The notes: generated from the letters alone by a model not told the origin. A stretch of 64,000 nt of DNA from Lelliottia nimipressuralis (GCF_004115925.1 NZ_SDDX01000014.1:103993-167992), one strand, 5' to 3'. Shown: positions 48,894-59,013, counted from the stretch's first letter. A program made the numbers and translations.

Positions 48894-49835
48894 TTAACCT
48901 CGCATTTTCGGGTTGATGAGGACGTAGAGCACGTCAGCCAGCAGGTTCAGCATCAGGAAGCCAATCGCCACGATCAGCACCACGCCCTGCACCACCGCAT
49001 AATCACGGTTAAAAACCGAATCGACGATCATTTTGCCAAAGCCTGGAATTGTGAAGACCTGCTCGGTCAGTACCGCGCCGCCCAGCAGTTCACCAAACAG
49101 CAGCGTGGTAAGCGTGATCACCGGCACCAGCGCGTTGCGAAACGCGTGCTTGAGAATCACCGCTTTCGGCAGCAGCCCCTTTGCCCGCGCGGTACGGATG
49201 TAATCGGCTTTCAGCACGGCGATCATTGAGGCGCGCGTGTGGCGCATCAGCGTCGCCGCCAGGCCGGTACCGAGCACCGACGCAGGCAGCAGCAGCGTGC
49301 GCAGGTTTTGCAGCGGATCTTCGCTGAACGGCACATAGCCGGAGGCGGGCAGCCACTGCAAATTGACCGAGAAGACCAGAATTAACAGGATCCCCAGCCA
49401 AAAGTGCGGTATCGAGATCCCCGAGATCGCCACAAAGTTGGCACCGTGATCGATCCAGCTGTTTTTGTTAACCGCCGCGAGGATCCCCATGCTGATGCCG
49501 AACACCAGCGCAATGATCATCGCCAGCAGCGACAGCTCCATCGTGACCGGCAATTTGCTGGCAATCAGCGACGTCACGGGCTCGTGAGTGCGTAAAGAGA
49601 CCCCCAGATCGCCCTGCAGCGCACGCGTCAGCCAGTCAAAATATTGCACCGGCAGCGGCGCATCGAGATTCAGTTCTGCGCGCAGCTGAGCAATCACCGC
49701 CGGATCGCGCTCTTCGCCCGCCATCGCAATCAGCGGATCGCCGGGCAGCAGTTTTTGCAGCCCGAAGACCATCATGCTCACCAGCAGTAAGGTCGGGATC
49801 GCCAGTAGCAGGCGTTTGCAAATCAGTTCCAGCAT
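48894..49835 (-). CDS. Peptide-type ABC transporter permease (DppB/GsiC-like)
   Basis: A 313-residue permease with six membrane helices. The N terminus LICKRLLLAIPTLLLVSMMVF and the segment LRAELNLDAPLPVQYFDWL are typical of OppB/DppB proteins. The EAA loop DYIRTARAKGLLPKAVILKHAFRN is intact. It lies 21 bases after the binding-protein gene. Resemblance to GsiC suggests glutathione-like or gamma-glutamyl peptide import (inference from the linked transferase). Confidence 0.9.
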   Translation of the reverse strand: MLELICKRLLLAIPTLLLVSMMVFGLQKLLPGDPLIAMAGEERDPAVIAQLRAELNLDAPLPVQYFDWLTRALQGDLGVSLRTHEPVTSLIASKLPVTMELSLLAMIIALVFGISMGILAAVNKNSWIDHGANFVAISGISIPHFWLGILLILVFSVNLQWLPASGYVPFSEDPLQNLRTLLLPASVLGTGLAATLMRHTRASMIAVLKADYIRTARAKGLLPKAVILKHAFRNALVPVITLTTLLFGELLGGAVLTEQVFTIPGFGKMIVDSVFNRDYAVVQGVVLIVAIGFLMLNLLADVLYVLINPKMRG

Positions 49836-49856
49836 GGTTTCTCCTCAAGCCCTCAG

Positions 49857-51377
49857 TTACTTAGCAAGCGACAAGCCCGCCAGACGCACGATGCCGTCCG
49901 GGTACGGTTTGAAGCCCTGCACGCTCTTGTTCAGGCCAAAAATGCGCGGCTCAAAGTAGAGATAGGCAATCGGCATGTCCGTTTGCAGCTGTTTTACGAC
50001 CTTGTCGTACAGCGGCTGGCGGGCGGCGGGATCGGTGCTCAGACGCGCCTGGGTCAGCCACTCGTCGACCTGCGCATTGCTGTAACGGCCGTCGTTGAGG
50101 TTGCCTTTGCTGTTGATGAAACCAAAGATGCTGCCGTCTGGATCCGGACGACCGGACCAGCCGGAGAAGCTCAGCTGATAGTCACCGCTCTGCTGACGAT
50201 CGAGCAGCGTGGCGAATTCCGTCATTTGCAGATTCAGGTTAAAGCCCGCTTCCGCCGTCATCGCCTGCAGAACCTGGCCCACCTGCTGTGACGTTGGGTT
50301 GTTCGGCACCAGCAGATTGACGTTCAGCGGCCCGTTAATGCCCGCCGCTTTTAGCAGGGCTTTTGCTTTTTCCACATCGCGGGCCGGAACCGGCACCTTG
50401 ACGTGGTAAGGGCTGACCGGCGAAAACGCCTGGTTTGCCGGGGTGTACAACCCTTCAAACACCACCTGGTTCAGCGCATCGCGGTCGATGGCCAGTGAGA
50501 ACGCTTCGCGCACACGCGCATCTTTGAACGGATCGTTGGCCGGAACTTTGCCGTTATTGATGTTGAAAGTGATCCCCTGATAACCGAGACCGGTCACCTT
50601 CGCCAACGCCAGTTTGCTGTCGGCTTCGACGGTTTTCACGTCGCTGGCGGCGATACCTTCTGTCAGATCGAGGTCACCCGCGCGCAGGTTTGCCAGACGC
50701 ACCGAGGCATCCGGGATCGGCAGATAGATGATTTTGTCGAAGTGATAGGCGTCTTTGTTCCAGTAGTTGTCGAAACGGCTCAGAACGATGCGGTCCTGAG
50801 AGACGCGGCTGTCAAATTTGTACGGGCCAGAGCAGACAGGATGGGCGGCAAAATCCGGCTTTTTGGCCGCTTCCGGCGCCATCATCGCCCCTGCGCGGTC
50901 GGTCAACTGCATCAGCAGCGCGGCATCCGGCGTTTTCAGGTGAATGGCAATTTGGGTCGGGCTTTTCACTTCCACCGATTCGACAGAAGAGATTTCACTT
51001 TTACGCAGCGAGCCTTTTAAGGACAGGGCGCGTTCGAGGTTATATTTCGCCGCTTCAGCGTCAAATTTTTCGCCGTCGTGGAAGGTCACCCCCTCACGCA
51101 AATTCATGGTCAGGGTTTTGTTGTCATCGCTCCAGGACCAGTCTTTTGCCAGGCCCGGCACGACCTTCAGATTTTCATCCACATCAACCAGCCTGTCGCA
51201 CAGAGAGGCGAAGACGAAGCGGCCATAGTAGGTGCGCGCCAGATGAGGATCGAGCATATCCGGGTCTGCGCCCAGACCAATTCGCAGAACGCTTTCCGAG
51301 TGCGCAGGGAGTGCTGCGCCCAACAACATAACACTTCCCAGTACGGTCAAAAGAGAATTACGCATTGTCATTATCAT
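49857..51377 (-). CDS. Periplasmic substrate-binding protein, peptide/nickel family 5
   Basis: A 506-residue SBP_bac_5 protein with a signal peptide (about 1-28, ending AHS). LRIGLGADPDMLDPHLA and WSWSDDNKTLTMNLREGVTFHDG are characteristic, as is the late LSFSGWSGRPDPDGSIFGF, which in related GsiB/DppA proteins lines the peptide pocket. Three in-frame ATG codons cluster at the start (51377, 51371, 51365). The first gives an ATGA overlap with the upstream ATPase. The substrate is probably a small peptide or gamma-glutamyl compound. Confidence 0.9.
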   Translation of the reverse strand: MIMTMRNSLLTVLGSVMLLGAALPAHSESVLRIGLGADPDMLDPHLARTYYGRFVFASLCDRLVDVDENLKVVPGLAKDWSWSDDNKTLTMNLREGVTFHDGEKFDAEAAKYNLERALSLKGSLRKSEISSVESVEVKSPTQIAIHLKTPDAALLMQLTDRAGAMMAPEAAKKPDFAAHPVCSGPYKFDSRVSQDRIVLSRFDNYWNKDAYHFDKIIYLPIPDASVRLANLRAGDLDLTEGIAASDVKTVEADSKLALAKVTGLGYQGITFNINNGKVPANDPFKDARVREAFSLAIDRDALNQVVFEGLYTPANQAFSPVSPYHVKVPVPARDVEKAKALLKAAGINGPLNVNLLVPNNPTSQQVGQVLQAMTAEAGFNLNLQMTEFATLLDRQQSGDYQLSFSGWSGRPDPDGSIFGFINSKGNLNDGRYSNAQVDEWLTQARLSTDPAARQPLYDKVVKQLQTDMPIAYLYFEPRIFGLNKSVQGFKPYPDGIVRLAGLSLAK

Positions 51378-52456
51378 GAGTTCCTTGCTGGAAGAGACGA
51401 GAGTGATGCCGCATGTTCAAACAGCGCGCGGCGGCGCAAAAAGGCAGCGGATGGCGGTGCTATCTGGATAACACTGCGATCGCGGTTAATTTCCTGCCAG
51501 CGATGGCAGGCCACCTGGCGTCCGCCCTCCAGAACCTGTGCGATCGGTTCGACCTGGCGGCATTCATCCGTGACATACGGGCAGCGGGTGTGGAACCGAC
51601 ACCCGGAAGGGGGATTCGCCGGATTCGGTAAGTCGCCCTGCAACAGCGGCGCGTCGCGCTCTATGCCCGGCTGCATCTGGGGCGCAGAAGCAATCAGCGC
51701 CTGCGTGTACGGGTGCAGCGGCGCGTCAAAGATTTCATCGACGGTAGCCAGCTCAACAATCTGGCCGAGATACATCACCGCCACGCGATCGCTCATGTGG
51801 CGAATGACCGCCAGGCCGTGAGCGACAATCACCATTGTCAGCCCCAGCTGATGTTTCAGGCTTTCGAGCAGGTTCACTACCTGCGCCTGCACGGAGACAT
51901 CCAGCGCGGAAACCGGCTCATCGCCGAGCAGCAGTTTTGGCCCGGAGGCTAGCGCGCGCGCAATGCCGATACGTTGACGCTGTCCGCCGGAAAACTCGTG
52001 CGGATAGCGTCCGGCCCAGGCGGCAGGCAGCCCGACGGTTTTCAGCAGTTCCGCGACGCGATACTGGCGGTCGGCTTTTTTCATATTCTGGTGCAGCCAC
52101 AGGGGTTCACCGACGATCTGCTCCACCGTCATGCGCGGATTGAGCGAGGCAAACGGGTCCTGAAAGATGATTTGCAGTTCACGACGAAGCTGGTTCAGCC
52201 GCGAACCTGACGCGTGGGTAATCTCTTCGCCCTGATAGAACACGCGCCCTTCGCTGGCCGCCAGCAGGCGAAGCAGCAGTCGACCGAGGGTGGATTTCCC
52301 GGAACCGGACTCACCGACAATGGCCAGCGTTTCGCCCGGCATCACGGCGAGTGAAACCCGGTCGACGGCGGTGACAAAACGGGCCGGCGCAAAGAGTTTT
52401 TTCGGGCCGGGGAAGAGTTTGCTCAGATCGCGAGCTTCGAGGATCGGGGTAGTCAT
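51374..52456 (-). CDS. Peptide-type ABC transporter ATP-binding protein (DppF-like)
   Basis: A 360-residue ATPase with Walker A GESGSGKST, signature SGGQRQRIGIARAL and Walker B LLGDEPVSALD. A C-terminal oligopeptide-transporter extension carries the cysteine cluster (CRFHTRCPYVTDEC) that may hold an iron-sulfur cluster in relatives. It overlaps both neighbours by four bases (ATGA). The tail beyond about 320 is longer than usual, ending SSLPARNS. The switch His lies in IVAHGLAVIR, a Gly replacing the usual Asp after His. Confidence 0.88.
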   Translation of the reverse strand: MTTPILEARDLSKLFPGPKKLFAPARFVTAVDRVSLAVMPGETLAIVGESGSGKSTLGRLLLRLLAASEGRVFYQGEEITHASGSRLNQLRRELQIIFQDPFASLNPRMTVEQIVGEPLWLHQNMKKADRQYRVAELLKTVGLPAAWAGRYPHEFSGGQRQRIGIARALASGPKLLLGDEPVSALDVSVQAQVVNLLESLKHQLGLTMVIVAHGLAVIRHMSDRVAVMYLGQIVELATVDEIFDAPLHPYTQALIASAPQMQPGIERDAPLLQGDLPNPANPPSGCRFHTRCPYVTDECRQVEPIAQVLEGGRQVACHRWQEINRDRSVIQIAPPSAAFLRRRALFEHAASLSSLPARNS

Positions 52457-53466
52457 GCGATTTCTCCCAGCGCAATGTGTTGCTCAAGGGGCACACGGAA
52501 ACAGGCCACCTGATGGCCCGCTCCAAGGGTGTGAAGCTGCGGTTTTTCATCGTGGCAGCGCGTCTGGGCGAACGGACAACGGGTGGCGAAACGGCAGCCC
52601 TTCGGCATCGATTCGGGCAACGGCACGCTGCCCGGAATGGTCGAAAGCTGGCCTTTACGCGCACCGAGGGACGGAATCGACCCCATCAGACCGATGGTGT
52701 AGGGGTGCTGCGGATCGGCAAAAATACTCTCGACGCTGCCCTGCTCCACGACCTGTCCGGCATACATCACCGCCACCTGCTGCGCGACTTCCGCCACCAC
52801 ACCCAGATCGTGGGTGATCATCAGCACGGCGGTGCCGGTTTCGGCTTTTAAGGTATTCAGCAACGTCAGGATTTGCGCCTGGATTGTCACGTCCAGCGCG
52901 GTGGTTGGTTCGTCGGCAATCAGCAGACGCGGGTGGTTAATGAGCGCCATCGCAATCATCACACGCTGGCGCATCCCGCCGGAAAGCTGATGGGGATAAG
53001 ATTTAAGACGCATCTCCGGCGCCGGGATCTGCACCTTTTCCAGAATTTGCAGCGCCACTTTCATGGCGTCGGATTTCGACATTTTCTGGTGGCGGATCAC
53101 CGCTTCACTAAGCTGATCGCCGAGAGTAAAAGCCGGGTTGAGGGAGGTCATCGGCTCCTGAAAGATCATCGCCAGTTCACTGCCGCGCAGATCGGCGTAT
53201 TCACGCGGGGAGAGCTTGCGCAGATCGTGGCGACGGAACTGCATTTCACCGCTGACAATCTGCGCACTGGCAGGCAGCAGCCCCATCAGCGCCAGCGACG
53301 TGATACTTTTTCCGCAGCCGGACTCCCCCACCAGCGCCAGCGTTTCACCTGATTTCACGCTCAGGGAGATGCCGTCGAGCACGCTGACCGGCGATCCAGC
53401 GAATTTCACATTGAGATTGTGCAGGCGAAGGACCGGCGCTGCCTCCTTAAAAGGGATCGTCGTCAT
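52453..53466 (-). CDS. Peptide-type ABC transporter ATP-binding protein (DppD-like)
   Basis: A 337-residue ATPase with Walker [10 protein letters not shown], signature [15 protein letters not shown], Walker [13 protein letters not shown] and switch THDLGVV. The C-terminal [14 protein letters not shown] cluster is intact. It is the first transporter gene of the operon and overlaps the end of the GntR-type regulator gene by four bases. The regulator and transporter are therefore co-transcribed and probably autoregulated. Confidence 0.89.
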   Translation of the reverse strand: MTTIPFKEAAPVLRLHNLNVKFAGSPVSVLDGISLSVKSGETLALVGESGCGKSITSLALMGLLPASAQIVSGEMQFRRHDLRKLSPREYADLRGSELAMIFQEPMTSLNPAFTLGDQLSEAVIRHQKMSKSDAMKVALQILEKVQIPAPEMRLKSYPHQLSGGMRQRVMIAMALINHPRLLIADEPTTALDVTIQAQILTLLNTLKAETGTAVLMITHDLGVVAEVAQQVAVMYAGQVVEQGSVESIFADPQHPYTIGLMGSIPSLGARKGQLSTIPGSVPLPESMPKGCRFATRCPFAQTRCHDEKPQLHTLGAGHQVACFRVPLEQHIALGEIA

Positions 53467-54182
53467 AACAGGGAATCATCCTCAAGGTTGATGGCCTGAA
53501 TCAGGGCAGTTTGCAGGGTGAGCAGGTGTTCGCGCATCGCGGCGGCTGCTTCATTGGGCTGGCGGTGGATAATCGCCGTCATGATTTTGTGGTGGTGATC
53601 GTTGTAGCTGTCGACGCGCTCTGGGGTACGCGCCAGCTCACGCAGGTGCTGCCAGCTAGGTTCGCGCCTGACTGCATCAATAGCATCGAACAACCCCAGC
53701 ATCAGGCGATTACCCGCAGCCTCAGCAATGGCGCGGTGAAAGGCGCTGTCCCACAGTTCGTTAAGATCGCGGTCATCCGGGCTGACCTTGTCGATGCGTT
53801 CCAGCATGCGCTGCATCAGCGCGAGGTTTTCCCTGGTGGCACGCAGTGCCGCAAGACGGGCTAAGCCGGGTTCGAGCTGCAGGCGGGCTTCCATCACTTC
53901 CAGCAGATTGGTTTGCTGCACCAGCCCCTGAAGCGCAAGAGGTTCAACCGGTGCGGCAGGGCCAATGAAAGTGCCTTTGCCCTGCTTGCGCCAGATGCGT
54001 CCCTCTTCTTCCAGCACGTCCAGCGCACGACGAACTTCGCGTCGCCCTACGCCGAGTGTTTCCGACAGCTCACGTTCGGTGGGCAGCGGAATGCCTGGTG
54101 TTGACTCGTGCTGGTTGATCAGACCGCGCAACTGCTCAAGTGCGGTGCTGGAATTTGCCAGAAACCGTGACGATTTTTCCAT
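53463..54182 (-). CDS. GntR-family (FadR subfamily) regulator of the transporter operon
   Basis: A 239-residue regulator. The N-terminal winged helix (PTERELSETLGVGRREVRRALDVLEEEG) is followed by an FCD ligand-binding domain with the metal-binding pattern visible in LWDSAFHRAIAEAAGN and YNDHHHKIMTAI. As first gene of the operon it is expected to bind near its own promoter (54190-54280) and respond to an operon substrate. The ligand is unknown. Confidence 0.86.
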   Translation of the reverse strand: MEKSSRFLANSSTALEQLRGLINQHESTPGIPLPTERELSETLGVGRREVRRALDVLEEEGRIWRKQGKGTFIGPAAPVEPLALQGLVQQTNLLEVMEARLQLEPGLARLAALRATRENLALMQRMLERIDKVSPDDRDLNELWDSAFHRAIAEAAGNRLMLGLFDAIDAVRREPSWQHLRELARTPERVDSYNDHHHKIMTAIIHRQPNEAAAAMREHLLTLQTALIQAINLEDDSLL

Positions 54183-54530
54183 ATTGGTTCGCCTGCTCTC
54201 ATCATTGCTTTATTTTTATTAACAATAAGTTATTGATATAGATAACGTCTCATTGCACATAGAGTTAAGCAATTAATGAACCAATAAATCATTGGTTCAG
54301 GAACTTTCTGGAAAACCGTAAGTAAGCTAATGATTATTTGAGATTTATTTTTACAAGATTGTTACAAGAGGAAACGTTTGGAGCGAAGGGATGAGACGGA
54401 ATTGCACACTAAAAGTGCAACCATCGCACCAATATCGAACAATTGTTAATAAATTGCACTGCGAATATTAACTTTTTGTTAACTAACATCAGAGGGGAGA
54501 TAAGAGAGGTAAGGCGCTGAAATGACGAAA
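54183..54530. other. AT-rich promoter region of the GntR-led operon
   Basis: About 350 bases without a gene. Directly upstream of the regulator, AATAACTTATTGTTAAT-type AT-rich dyads are seen (TTATTAACAATAAGTTATTG at 54215-54234), a plausible operator. A second AATTGTTAATAAATTGC stretch lies near 54440. The rest separates it from aspV. Confidence 0.4.
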
Positions 54531-54554
54531 ACCTGAATCATTTCTGATTCAGGC
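54531..54554 (-). terminator. Terminator of aspV
   Basis: CCTGAATCA / TGATTCAGG stem with T residues after it on the minus strand, just downstream of the tRNA-Asp. Confidence 0.8.
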
Positions 54555-54563
54555 TTTCTAATG

Positions 54564-54640
54564 TGGCGGAACGGACGGGACTCGAACCCGCGACCCCCTG
54601 CGTGACAGGCAGGTATTCTAACCGACTGAACTACCGCTCC
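54564..54640 (-). tRNA. aspV: tRNA-Asp (anticodon GTC)
   Basis: A 77-base tRNA with encoded CCA: 5' GGAGCGGTAGTTCAG, anticodon loop CTGTCAC, T-loop GGGTTCGAGTCCC. It lies next to dnaQ as aspV does in E. coli. A second copy of its 3' end begins at 63990. Confidence 0.97.
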
Positions 54641-54770
54641 GCATTGTTCCCTTGGGAACGAGGCGAATATTACGGTTTGGTTCCGATCCCGTCAACGCTT
54701 TTTCTCAACTTTTGAATCAGTTGCTGCAAAATTCGCCCACACGGTGCTTTTTACAGCATAACGGCATCTG

Positions 54771-55499
54771 TTATGCGCGCCAGAGGCAGCTGCCGCCCTT
54801 CTTTTGCACGATATCGAGACGCGATTCATGGGCGGCGATCTCTTCGTCACTGGCTAAAATCACCCGCAGACGGCTCGCCTGACGCACCACGCGCTGAATT
54901 CCGGTGTCACCCGCCTGACGGGAGTCGTTTTCGGTGCTAAACGCCATCGAAGTCTGGCCGCCCGTCATGGTCAGATAGACATCCGCCAGAATCTGGGCAT
55001 CGAGCAGTGCGCCGTGAAGCGTACGCTTGGTGTTATCTATTTCGTAGCGCGAGCAGAGAGCATCGAGGCTGTTACGCTTGCCCGGAAACATCTTCCTCGC
55101 CAGCGCCAGGCTGTCAGTGACTTTGCAGAAGGTATTGGTTTTCGGGATATTGCGGTTGAGCTTACTGAACTCATAGTCCATAAAGCCGATATCGAACGAA
55201 GCGTTATGGATGACGAGTTCAGCCCCGCGGATATAGTCCATAAACTCATCGGCAACGTCGGCGAAGGTCGGTTTATCCAGCAGGAACTCATCGGCAATTC
55301 CGTGAACGCCGAACGCTTCCGGGTCCACCAGACGGTCGGGCTTCAGGTAAACGTGGAAGTTGTTGCCGGTGAGACGACGGTTCACCACTTCGACGGCACC
55401 GATCTCAATGATCTTATGGCCTTCGTAATGTGCGCCAATCTGGTTCATACCGGTGGTTTCGGTATCGAGGACGATCTGTCGTGTAATTGCAGTGCTCAT
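54771..55499 (-). CDS. dnaQ: DNA polymerase III epsilon subunit (3'-5' proofreading exonuclease)
   Basis: A 242-residue exonuclease. ExoI motif [10 protein letters not shown] (D and E metal ligands), ExoII region [17 protein letters not shown] and Exo[18 protein letters not shown] are intact. The C-terminal part that binds the alpha subunit ends [10 protein letters not shown] as in E. coli. The start at 55499 matches the E. coli protein; an in-frame ATG lies three codons upstream. It is divergent from rnhA with overlapping promoters, as in E. coli. Confidence 0.97.
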   Translation of the reverse strand: MSTAITRQIVLDTETTGMNQIGAHYEGHKIIEIGAVEVVNRRLTGNNFHVYLKPDRLVDPEAFGVHGIADEFLLDKPTFADVADEFMDYIRGAELVIHNASFDIGFMDYEFSKLNRNIPKTNTFCKVTDSLALARKMFPGKRNSLDALCSRYEIDNTKRTLHGALLDAQILADVYLTMTGGQTSMAFSTENDSRQAGDTGIQRVVRQASRLRVILASDEEIAAHESRLDIVQKKGGSCLWRA

Positions 55500-55563
55500 A
55501 TCGGTCATTTATGTCAGACTCGTCGTTTTACTGATCGTTTCAAATACAGGAAGTCTACCAGAG

Positions 55564-56031
55564 ATGATTAAGCAGGTAGAAATTTTCACCGATGGATCTT
55601 GCCTCGGGAATCCAGGGCCGGGCGGCTACGGCGCCATTTTGCGTTACCGTGAGCATGAGAAGACCTTTAATGAAGGTTTTCGTCTGACCACCAATAACCG
55701 CATGGAGTTGATGGCCGCGATCGTCGCGCTGGAAGCATTAAAAGAAGATTGCGATGTGGTTATCAGTACCGACAGCCAGTATGTGCGCCAGGGGATTACC
55801 CAGTGGATCCATAACTGGAAAAAGCGTGGCTGGAAAACGGCCGACAAGAAACCGGTCAAGAATGTCGATCTCTGGAAGCGTCTGGACGCGGCACTGAGCC
55901 ATCACACCATTAAGTGGGAATGGGTCAAAGGGCATGCGGGGCATCCGGAAAACGAACGTTGCGACGTTCTTGCGCGCGAAGCGGCGATGAATCCGATCCA
56001 CGATGACGTGGGCTATCAGCCGGAATCCTGA
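55564..56031 (+). CDS. rnhA: Ribonuclease HI
   Basis: A 155-residue endonuclease that cleaves RNA in RNA-DNA hybrids. The catalytic acidic residues are visible in [15 protein letters not shown] (D10), [10 protein letters not shown] (E48), [11 protein letters not shown] (D70) and [11 protein letters not shown] (D134). The basic handle [16 protein letters not shown] is intact. The start at 55564 matches E. coli RNase HI. Its stop directly abuts the convergent yafS. Confidence 0.97.
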   Translation: MIKQVEIFTDGSCLGNPGPGGYGAILRYREHEKTFNEGFRLTTNNRMELMAAIVALEALKEDCDVVISTDSQYVRQGITQWIHNWKKRGWKTADKKPVKNVDLWKRLDAALSHHTIKWEWVKGHAGHPENERCDVLAREAAMNPIHDDVGYQPES

Positions 56032-56748
56032 TCAGGGTTTTCGGTACTGTCGCGTCGCCCCGACCGTCTGTCGGATTTGTGCTTTTGATTTGCTCTGCTT
56101 CATCGGGTTCAGCGTAAGTGGAACCGTTCGCTTACGCGCCACGATAAGCTGCATGCACCCAAGTGCTGGCAGATGGGTTGTCAGCATTTTACCGCCCTTC
56201 CCCGCCCAGGGTAAAACCTGGAAGCCGCTGTAGTACATCACTTCAAAATTCAGTAATGACAGCCAGTCGAGCTGACGTGTAAACGTAAACATGCGGCTGT
56301 TATAGGGCGGCGTGCGGCGCAAAACGGGCACCAGCTTGCGCAATCCCATCAGGCTCATCGGATTGAAACCGCTGAGGACCAGCCAGCCGTCATCGATTAG
56401 CACGCGGTCGGCTTCGCGCAGTAAACGGTGCGGGTCGCTGCACCAGGGAAGCGTGTGGGCCATCAGGCAGGCGTCGACGGATTTCTCGGCGAATGGCAAA
56501 TGAAGCGGATCGGCTTTAACCTGAAGGGGGTGACCGTTAAGAGAGACATTCACCTGATGGGAGATGGCGCAGCTTTCGGAGTTGATTTCCGCGCTCAAAT
56601 TGCCAATCTTAAGCAGATGAAAACCATACATTTTTGCAAACCAGGGATTGAGCTGACTCTCAAGCGCCTCGCGATAGTATTCACCCCACCGCAACTGGGA
56701 CCAGTGCTCTGGTGCTGAGACAATCTGAGGTATCCTTGCCGGCTTCAT
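56032..56748 (-). CDS. yafS: SAM-dependent methyltransferase YafS
   Basis: A 238-residue protein of the Methyltransf_11 type. The core shows LPFAEKSVDACLMAHTLPW and DDGWLVLSGFNPMSLMGLRKLVP, but the glycine-rich SAM motif I is poorly conserved, as in E. coli YafS. Function is unknown. A start at ATG 56748 (MKPARIPQ) matches E. coli; a GTG two codons upstream is possible. It is divergent from gloB. Confidence 0.93.
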   Translation of the reverse strand: MKPARIPQIVSAPEHWSQLRWGEYYREALESQLNPWFAKMYGFHLLKIGNLSAEINSESCAISHQVNVSLNGHPLQVKADPLHLPFAEKSVDACLMAHTLPWCSDPHRLLREADRVLIDDGWLVLSGFNPMSLMGLRKLVPVLRRTPPYNSRMFTFTRQLDWLSLLNFEVMYYSGFQVLPWAGKGGKMLTTHLPALGCMQLIVARKRTVPLTLNPMKQSKSKAQIRQTVGATRQYRKP

Positions 56749-56780
56749 CAACACACCCGTTACGTAATGAGAGGTAATTT

Positions 56781-57536
56781 ATGAATCTTATCAGCATTCC
56801 CGCGTTTCAGGACAACTACATCTGGGTTTTAGTCGGCGATGATAAGCGTTGCATTGTTGTCGATCCAGGCGATGCGGCACCGGTATTGCAGGCTATCGAG
56901 GAAAACGGCTGGCAGCCAGAGGCCATTTTGCTGACTCACCATCATCACGATCATGTCGGCGGTGTCCCTGCTTTACGGGCGAAATTTCCCCATTTAGTGG
57001 TTTATGGTCCACAGGAGACACAAGATAAGGGCACGACTCGGGTAGTCGAAGATGGCGAAAAAATCCTCATACTGGGATACGATTTTTCTGTATTTGCTAC
57101 ACCCGGTCACACTTCCGGACACATTTCTTTCTTCAGTTTCCCTTATCTTTTCTGCGGTGACACGATGTTCTCCGGCGGGTGCGGAAGATTGTTCGAAGGG
57201 ACGCCAACCCAGATGTATCAATCCTTCCAGAGGATTAACGCTCTCCCGGAGGATACCCTCGTTTGCTGCGCCCACGAATATACATTAGCAAATATGAAGT
57301 TTGCATTGAGCATCTTGCCTGACGATCCTGCGATTCAGGATTATTACCACAAAGTGAATGAGTTACGGGTAAAAAAACAAAATACACTGCCCGTAATTCT
57401 GAAAAATGAGCGCAAAATAAATTTATTTTTGAGAACCGATGATATTGATTTAATTAACAAAATTAACCAAGAAACAAATTTGCAACAACCTGAAGAGCGT
57501 TTTGCATGGTTACGGTCAAAGAAAGATGACTTCTGA
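56781..57536 (+). CDS. gloB: Hydroxyacylglutathione hydrolase (glyoxalase II)
   Basis: A 251-residue metallo-beta-lactamase-fold enzyme that hydrolyses S-lactoylglutathione to lactate and glutathione. The binuclear metal motif [10 protein letters not shown] is intact, followed by [12 protein letters not shown] and the later [13 protein letters not shown]. Length is normal. Codon use in this gene and in mltD is somewhat more AT-rich than in neighbours, as also occurs in E. coli. Confidence 0.96.
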   Translation: MNLISIPAFQDNYIWVLVGDDKRCIVVDPGDAAPVLQAIEENGWQPEAILLTHHHHDHVGGVPALRAKFPHLVVYGPQETQDKGTTRVVEDGEKILILGYDFSVFATPGHTSGHISFFSFPYLFCGDTMFSGGCGRLFEGTPTQMYQSFQRINALPEDTLVCCAHEYTLANMKFALSILPDDPAIQDYYHKVNELRVKKQNTLPVILKNERKINLFLRTDDIDLINKINQETNLQQPEERFAWLRSKKDDF

Positions 57537-57607
57537 CAATTGCGGGTTGCCTTTTGAAAGTTTCGCCGTTATTATCGCTCGTCTTTTAAGCAACTATTGA
57601 CACACAC

Positions 57608-58966
57608 ATGAAGGCAAAAGCGATATTACTCGCCTCTGTCCTGCTTGCTGGGTGCCAGAACACTGGCAACATACAGCAGCACGCACAGAGCCTTTCTGCA
57701 GCTGGTCAAGGGGAAGCAGGGAAGTTTACAAGTCAGGCGCGTTGGATGGACGATGGGACATCATTCGCGCAGGAACAGGACTTGTGGGCCTCTATTAGCG
57801 ACGAGCTGAAGATGGGGATTCCGGAAAACAACCGGATTCGCGATCAGAAACAGAAGTATTTAAGTAATAAGAGCTATCTCCACGATGTAACTTTACGGGC
57901 AGAGCCGTATATGTACTGGATAGCAGGGCAAGTTAAGAAACGTAACATGCCTATGGAACTGGTACTACTACCCATAGTGGAGAGCGCTTTTGACCCGCAC
58001 GCGACGTCTGGTGCCAATGCCGCAGGCATTTGGCAGATCATTCCGAGCACAGGGCGCAATTATGGTTTGAAACAGACTCGCGGCTACGATGCGCGTCGGG
58101 ATGTGGTCGCTTCTACGACTGCCGCTCTCGACATGATGCAACGTCTGAATAAGATGTTTGACGGTGACTGGTTGTTAACAGTCGCAGCGTATAACAGCGG
58201 TGAAGGTCGGGTAATGAAGGCAATGAAAGCGAACAAGGCGCGTGGTAAACCCACCGATTTTTGGTCTCTCTCATTGCCACAGGAAACCAAGCTTTACGTA
58301 CCGAAGATGCTGGCTTTGAGCGATATTCTCAAAAACAGTAAACGTTATGGTGTAAATCTGCCAACGTCTGACGAAAGTCGCGCGCTGGCCAGAGTGAGCC
58401 TCAGCAGCCCGGTTGATATGAAACAGGTTGCTGATATGACGGGAATGTCGGTGACAAAGCTGAAGACCTTTAACGCAGGCGTGAAAGGCTCAACGCTGGG
58501 TGCCAATGGGCCTCAGTACGTGCTGGTGCCGCAGAAGCATGCAGCGCAGTTACGTGAGTCTCTCGCATCAGGTGAAATTGCTGCCGTTCAGTCAACGCTG
58601 ATTGCAGATGTTTCATCCGTCAGCAGCCGTAGCTATAAGGTTCGTTCCGGCGATACCATTTCAGGCATTGCATCACGTCTTGGCGTGAGCACGAAGGATC
58701 TGCAGCAGTGGAACAATCTGCGCGGTTCAAACCTGAAAGTTGGCCAGAACCTGACGGTTGGCGCTGGCAGCAGCGCACAGCGTCTCGCCCGCAACAGCGA
58801 TAGCATTACTTATCGTGTACGCAAAGGCGATTCACTGTCCAGTATCGCGAAAACGCACGGCGTGAACATCAAAGATGTGATGCGCTGGAATGACGATACG
58901 GCCAATCTGCAGCCAGGCGATCAGCTGACACTGTTTGTTAAAAACAGCGCGACGCCAGACTCCTGA
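57608..58966 (+). CDS. mltD: Membrane-bound lytic murein transglycosylase D
   Basis: A 452-residue outer-membrane lipoprotein. Lipobox LLAGC puts the lipidated Cys at 16. The SLT domain (about 110-230) has the catalytic Glu in LPIVESAFDPHATSG and AAGIWQIIPSTGRNYGL. Two LysM peptidoglycan-binding repeats lie near 345-390 and 400-445 (YKVRSGDTISGIASRLGVS and YRVRKGDSLSSIAKTHGVN). It cleaves glycan strands to 1,6-anhydro ends. A clear terminator follows. Confidence 0.96.
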   Translation: MKAKAILLASVLLAGCQNTGNIQQHAQSLSAAGQGEAGKFTSQARWMDDGTSFAQEQDLWASISDELKMGIPENNRIRDQKQKYLSNKSYLHDVTLRAEPYMYWIAGQVKKRNMPMELVLLPIVESAFDPHATSGANAAGIWQIIPSTGRNYGLKQTRGYDARRDVVASTTAALDMMQRLNKMFDGDWLLTVAAYNSGEGRVMKAMKANKARGKPTDFWSLSLPQETKLYVPKMLALSDILKNSKRYGVNLPTSDESRALARVSLSSPVDMKQVADMTGMSVTKLKTFNAGVKGSTLGANGPQYVLVPQKHAAQLRESLASGEIAAVQSTLIADVSSVSSRSYKVRSGDTISGIASRLGVSTKDLQQWNNLRGSNLKVGQNLTVGAGSSAQRLARNSDSITYRVRKGDSLSSIAKTHGVNIKDVMRWNDDTANLQPGDQLTLFVKNSATPDS

Positions 58967-58983
58967 CAGCCAGACCCATAGAA

Positions 58984-59013
58984 AAAGGCACCGATTCCCC
59001 CGGTGCCTTTTTT
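58984..59013. terminator. Bidirectional terminator between mltD and yafE
   Basis: AAAGGCACCG / CGGTGCCTTTTTT stem with A and T flanks, serving both converging genes. Confidence 0.9.
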
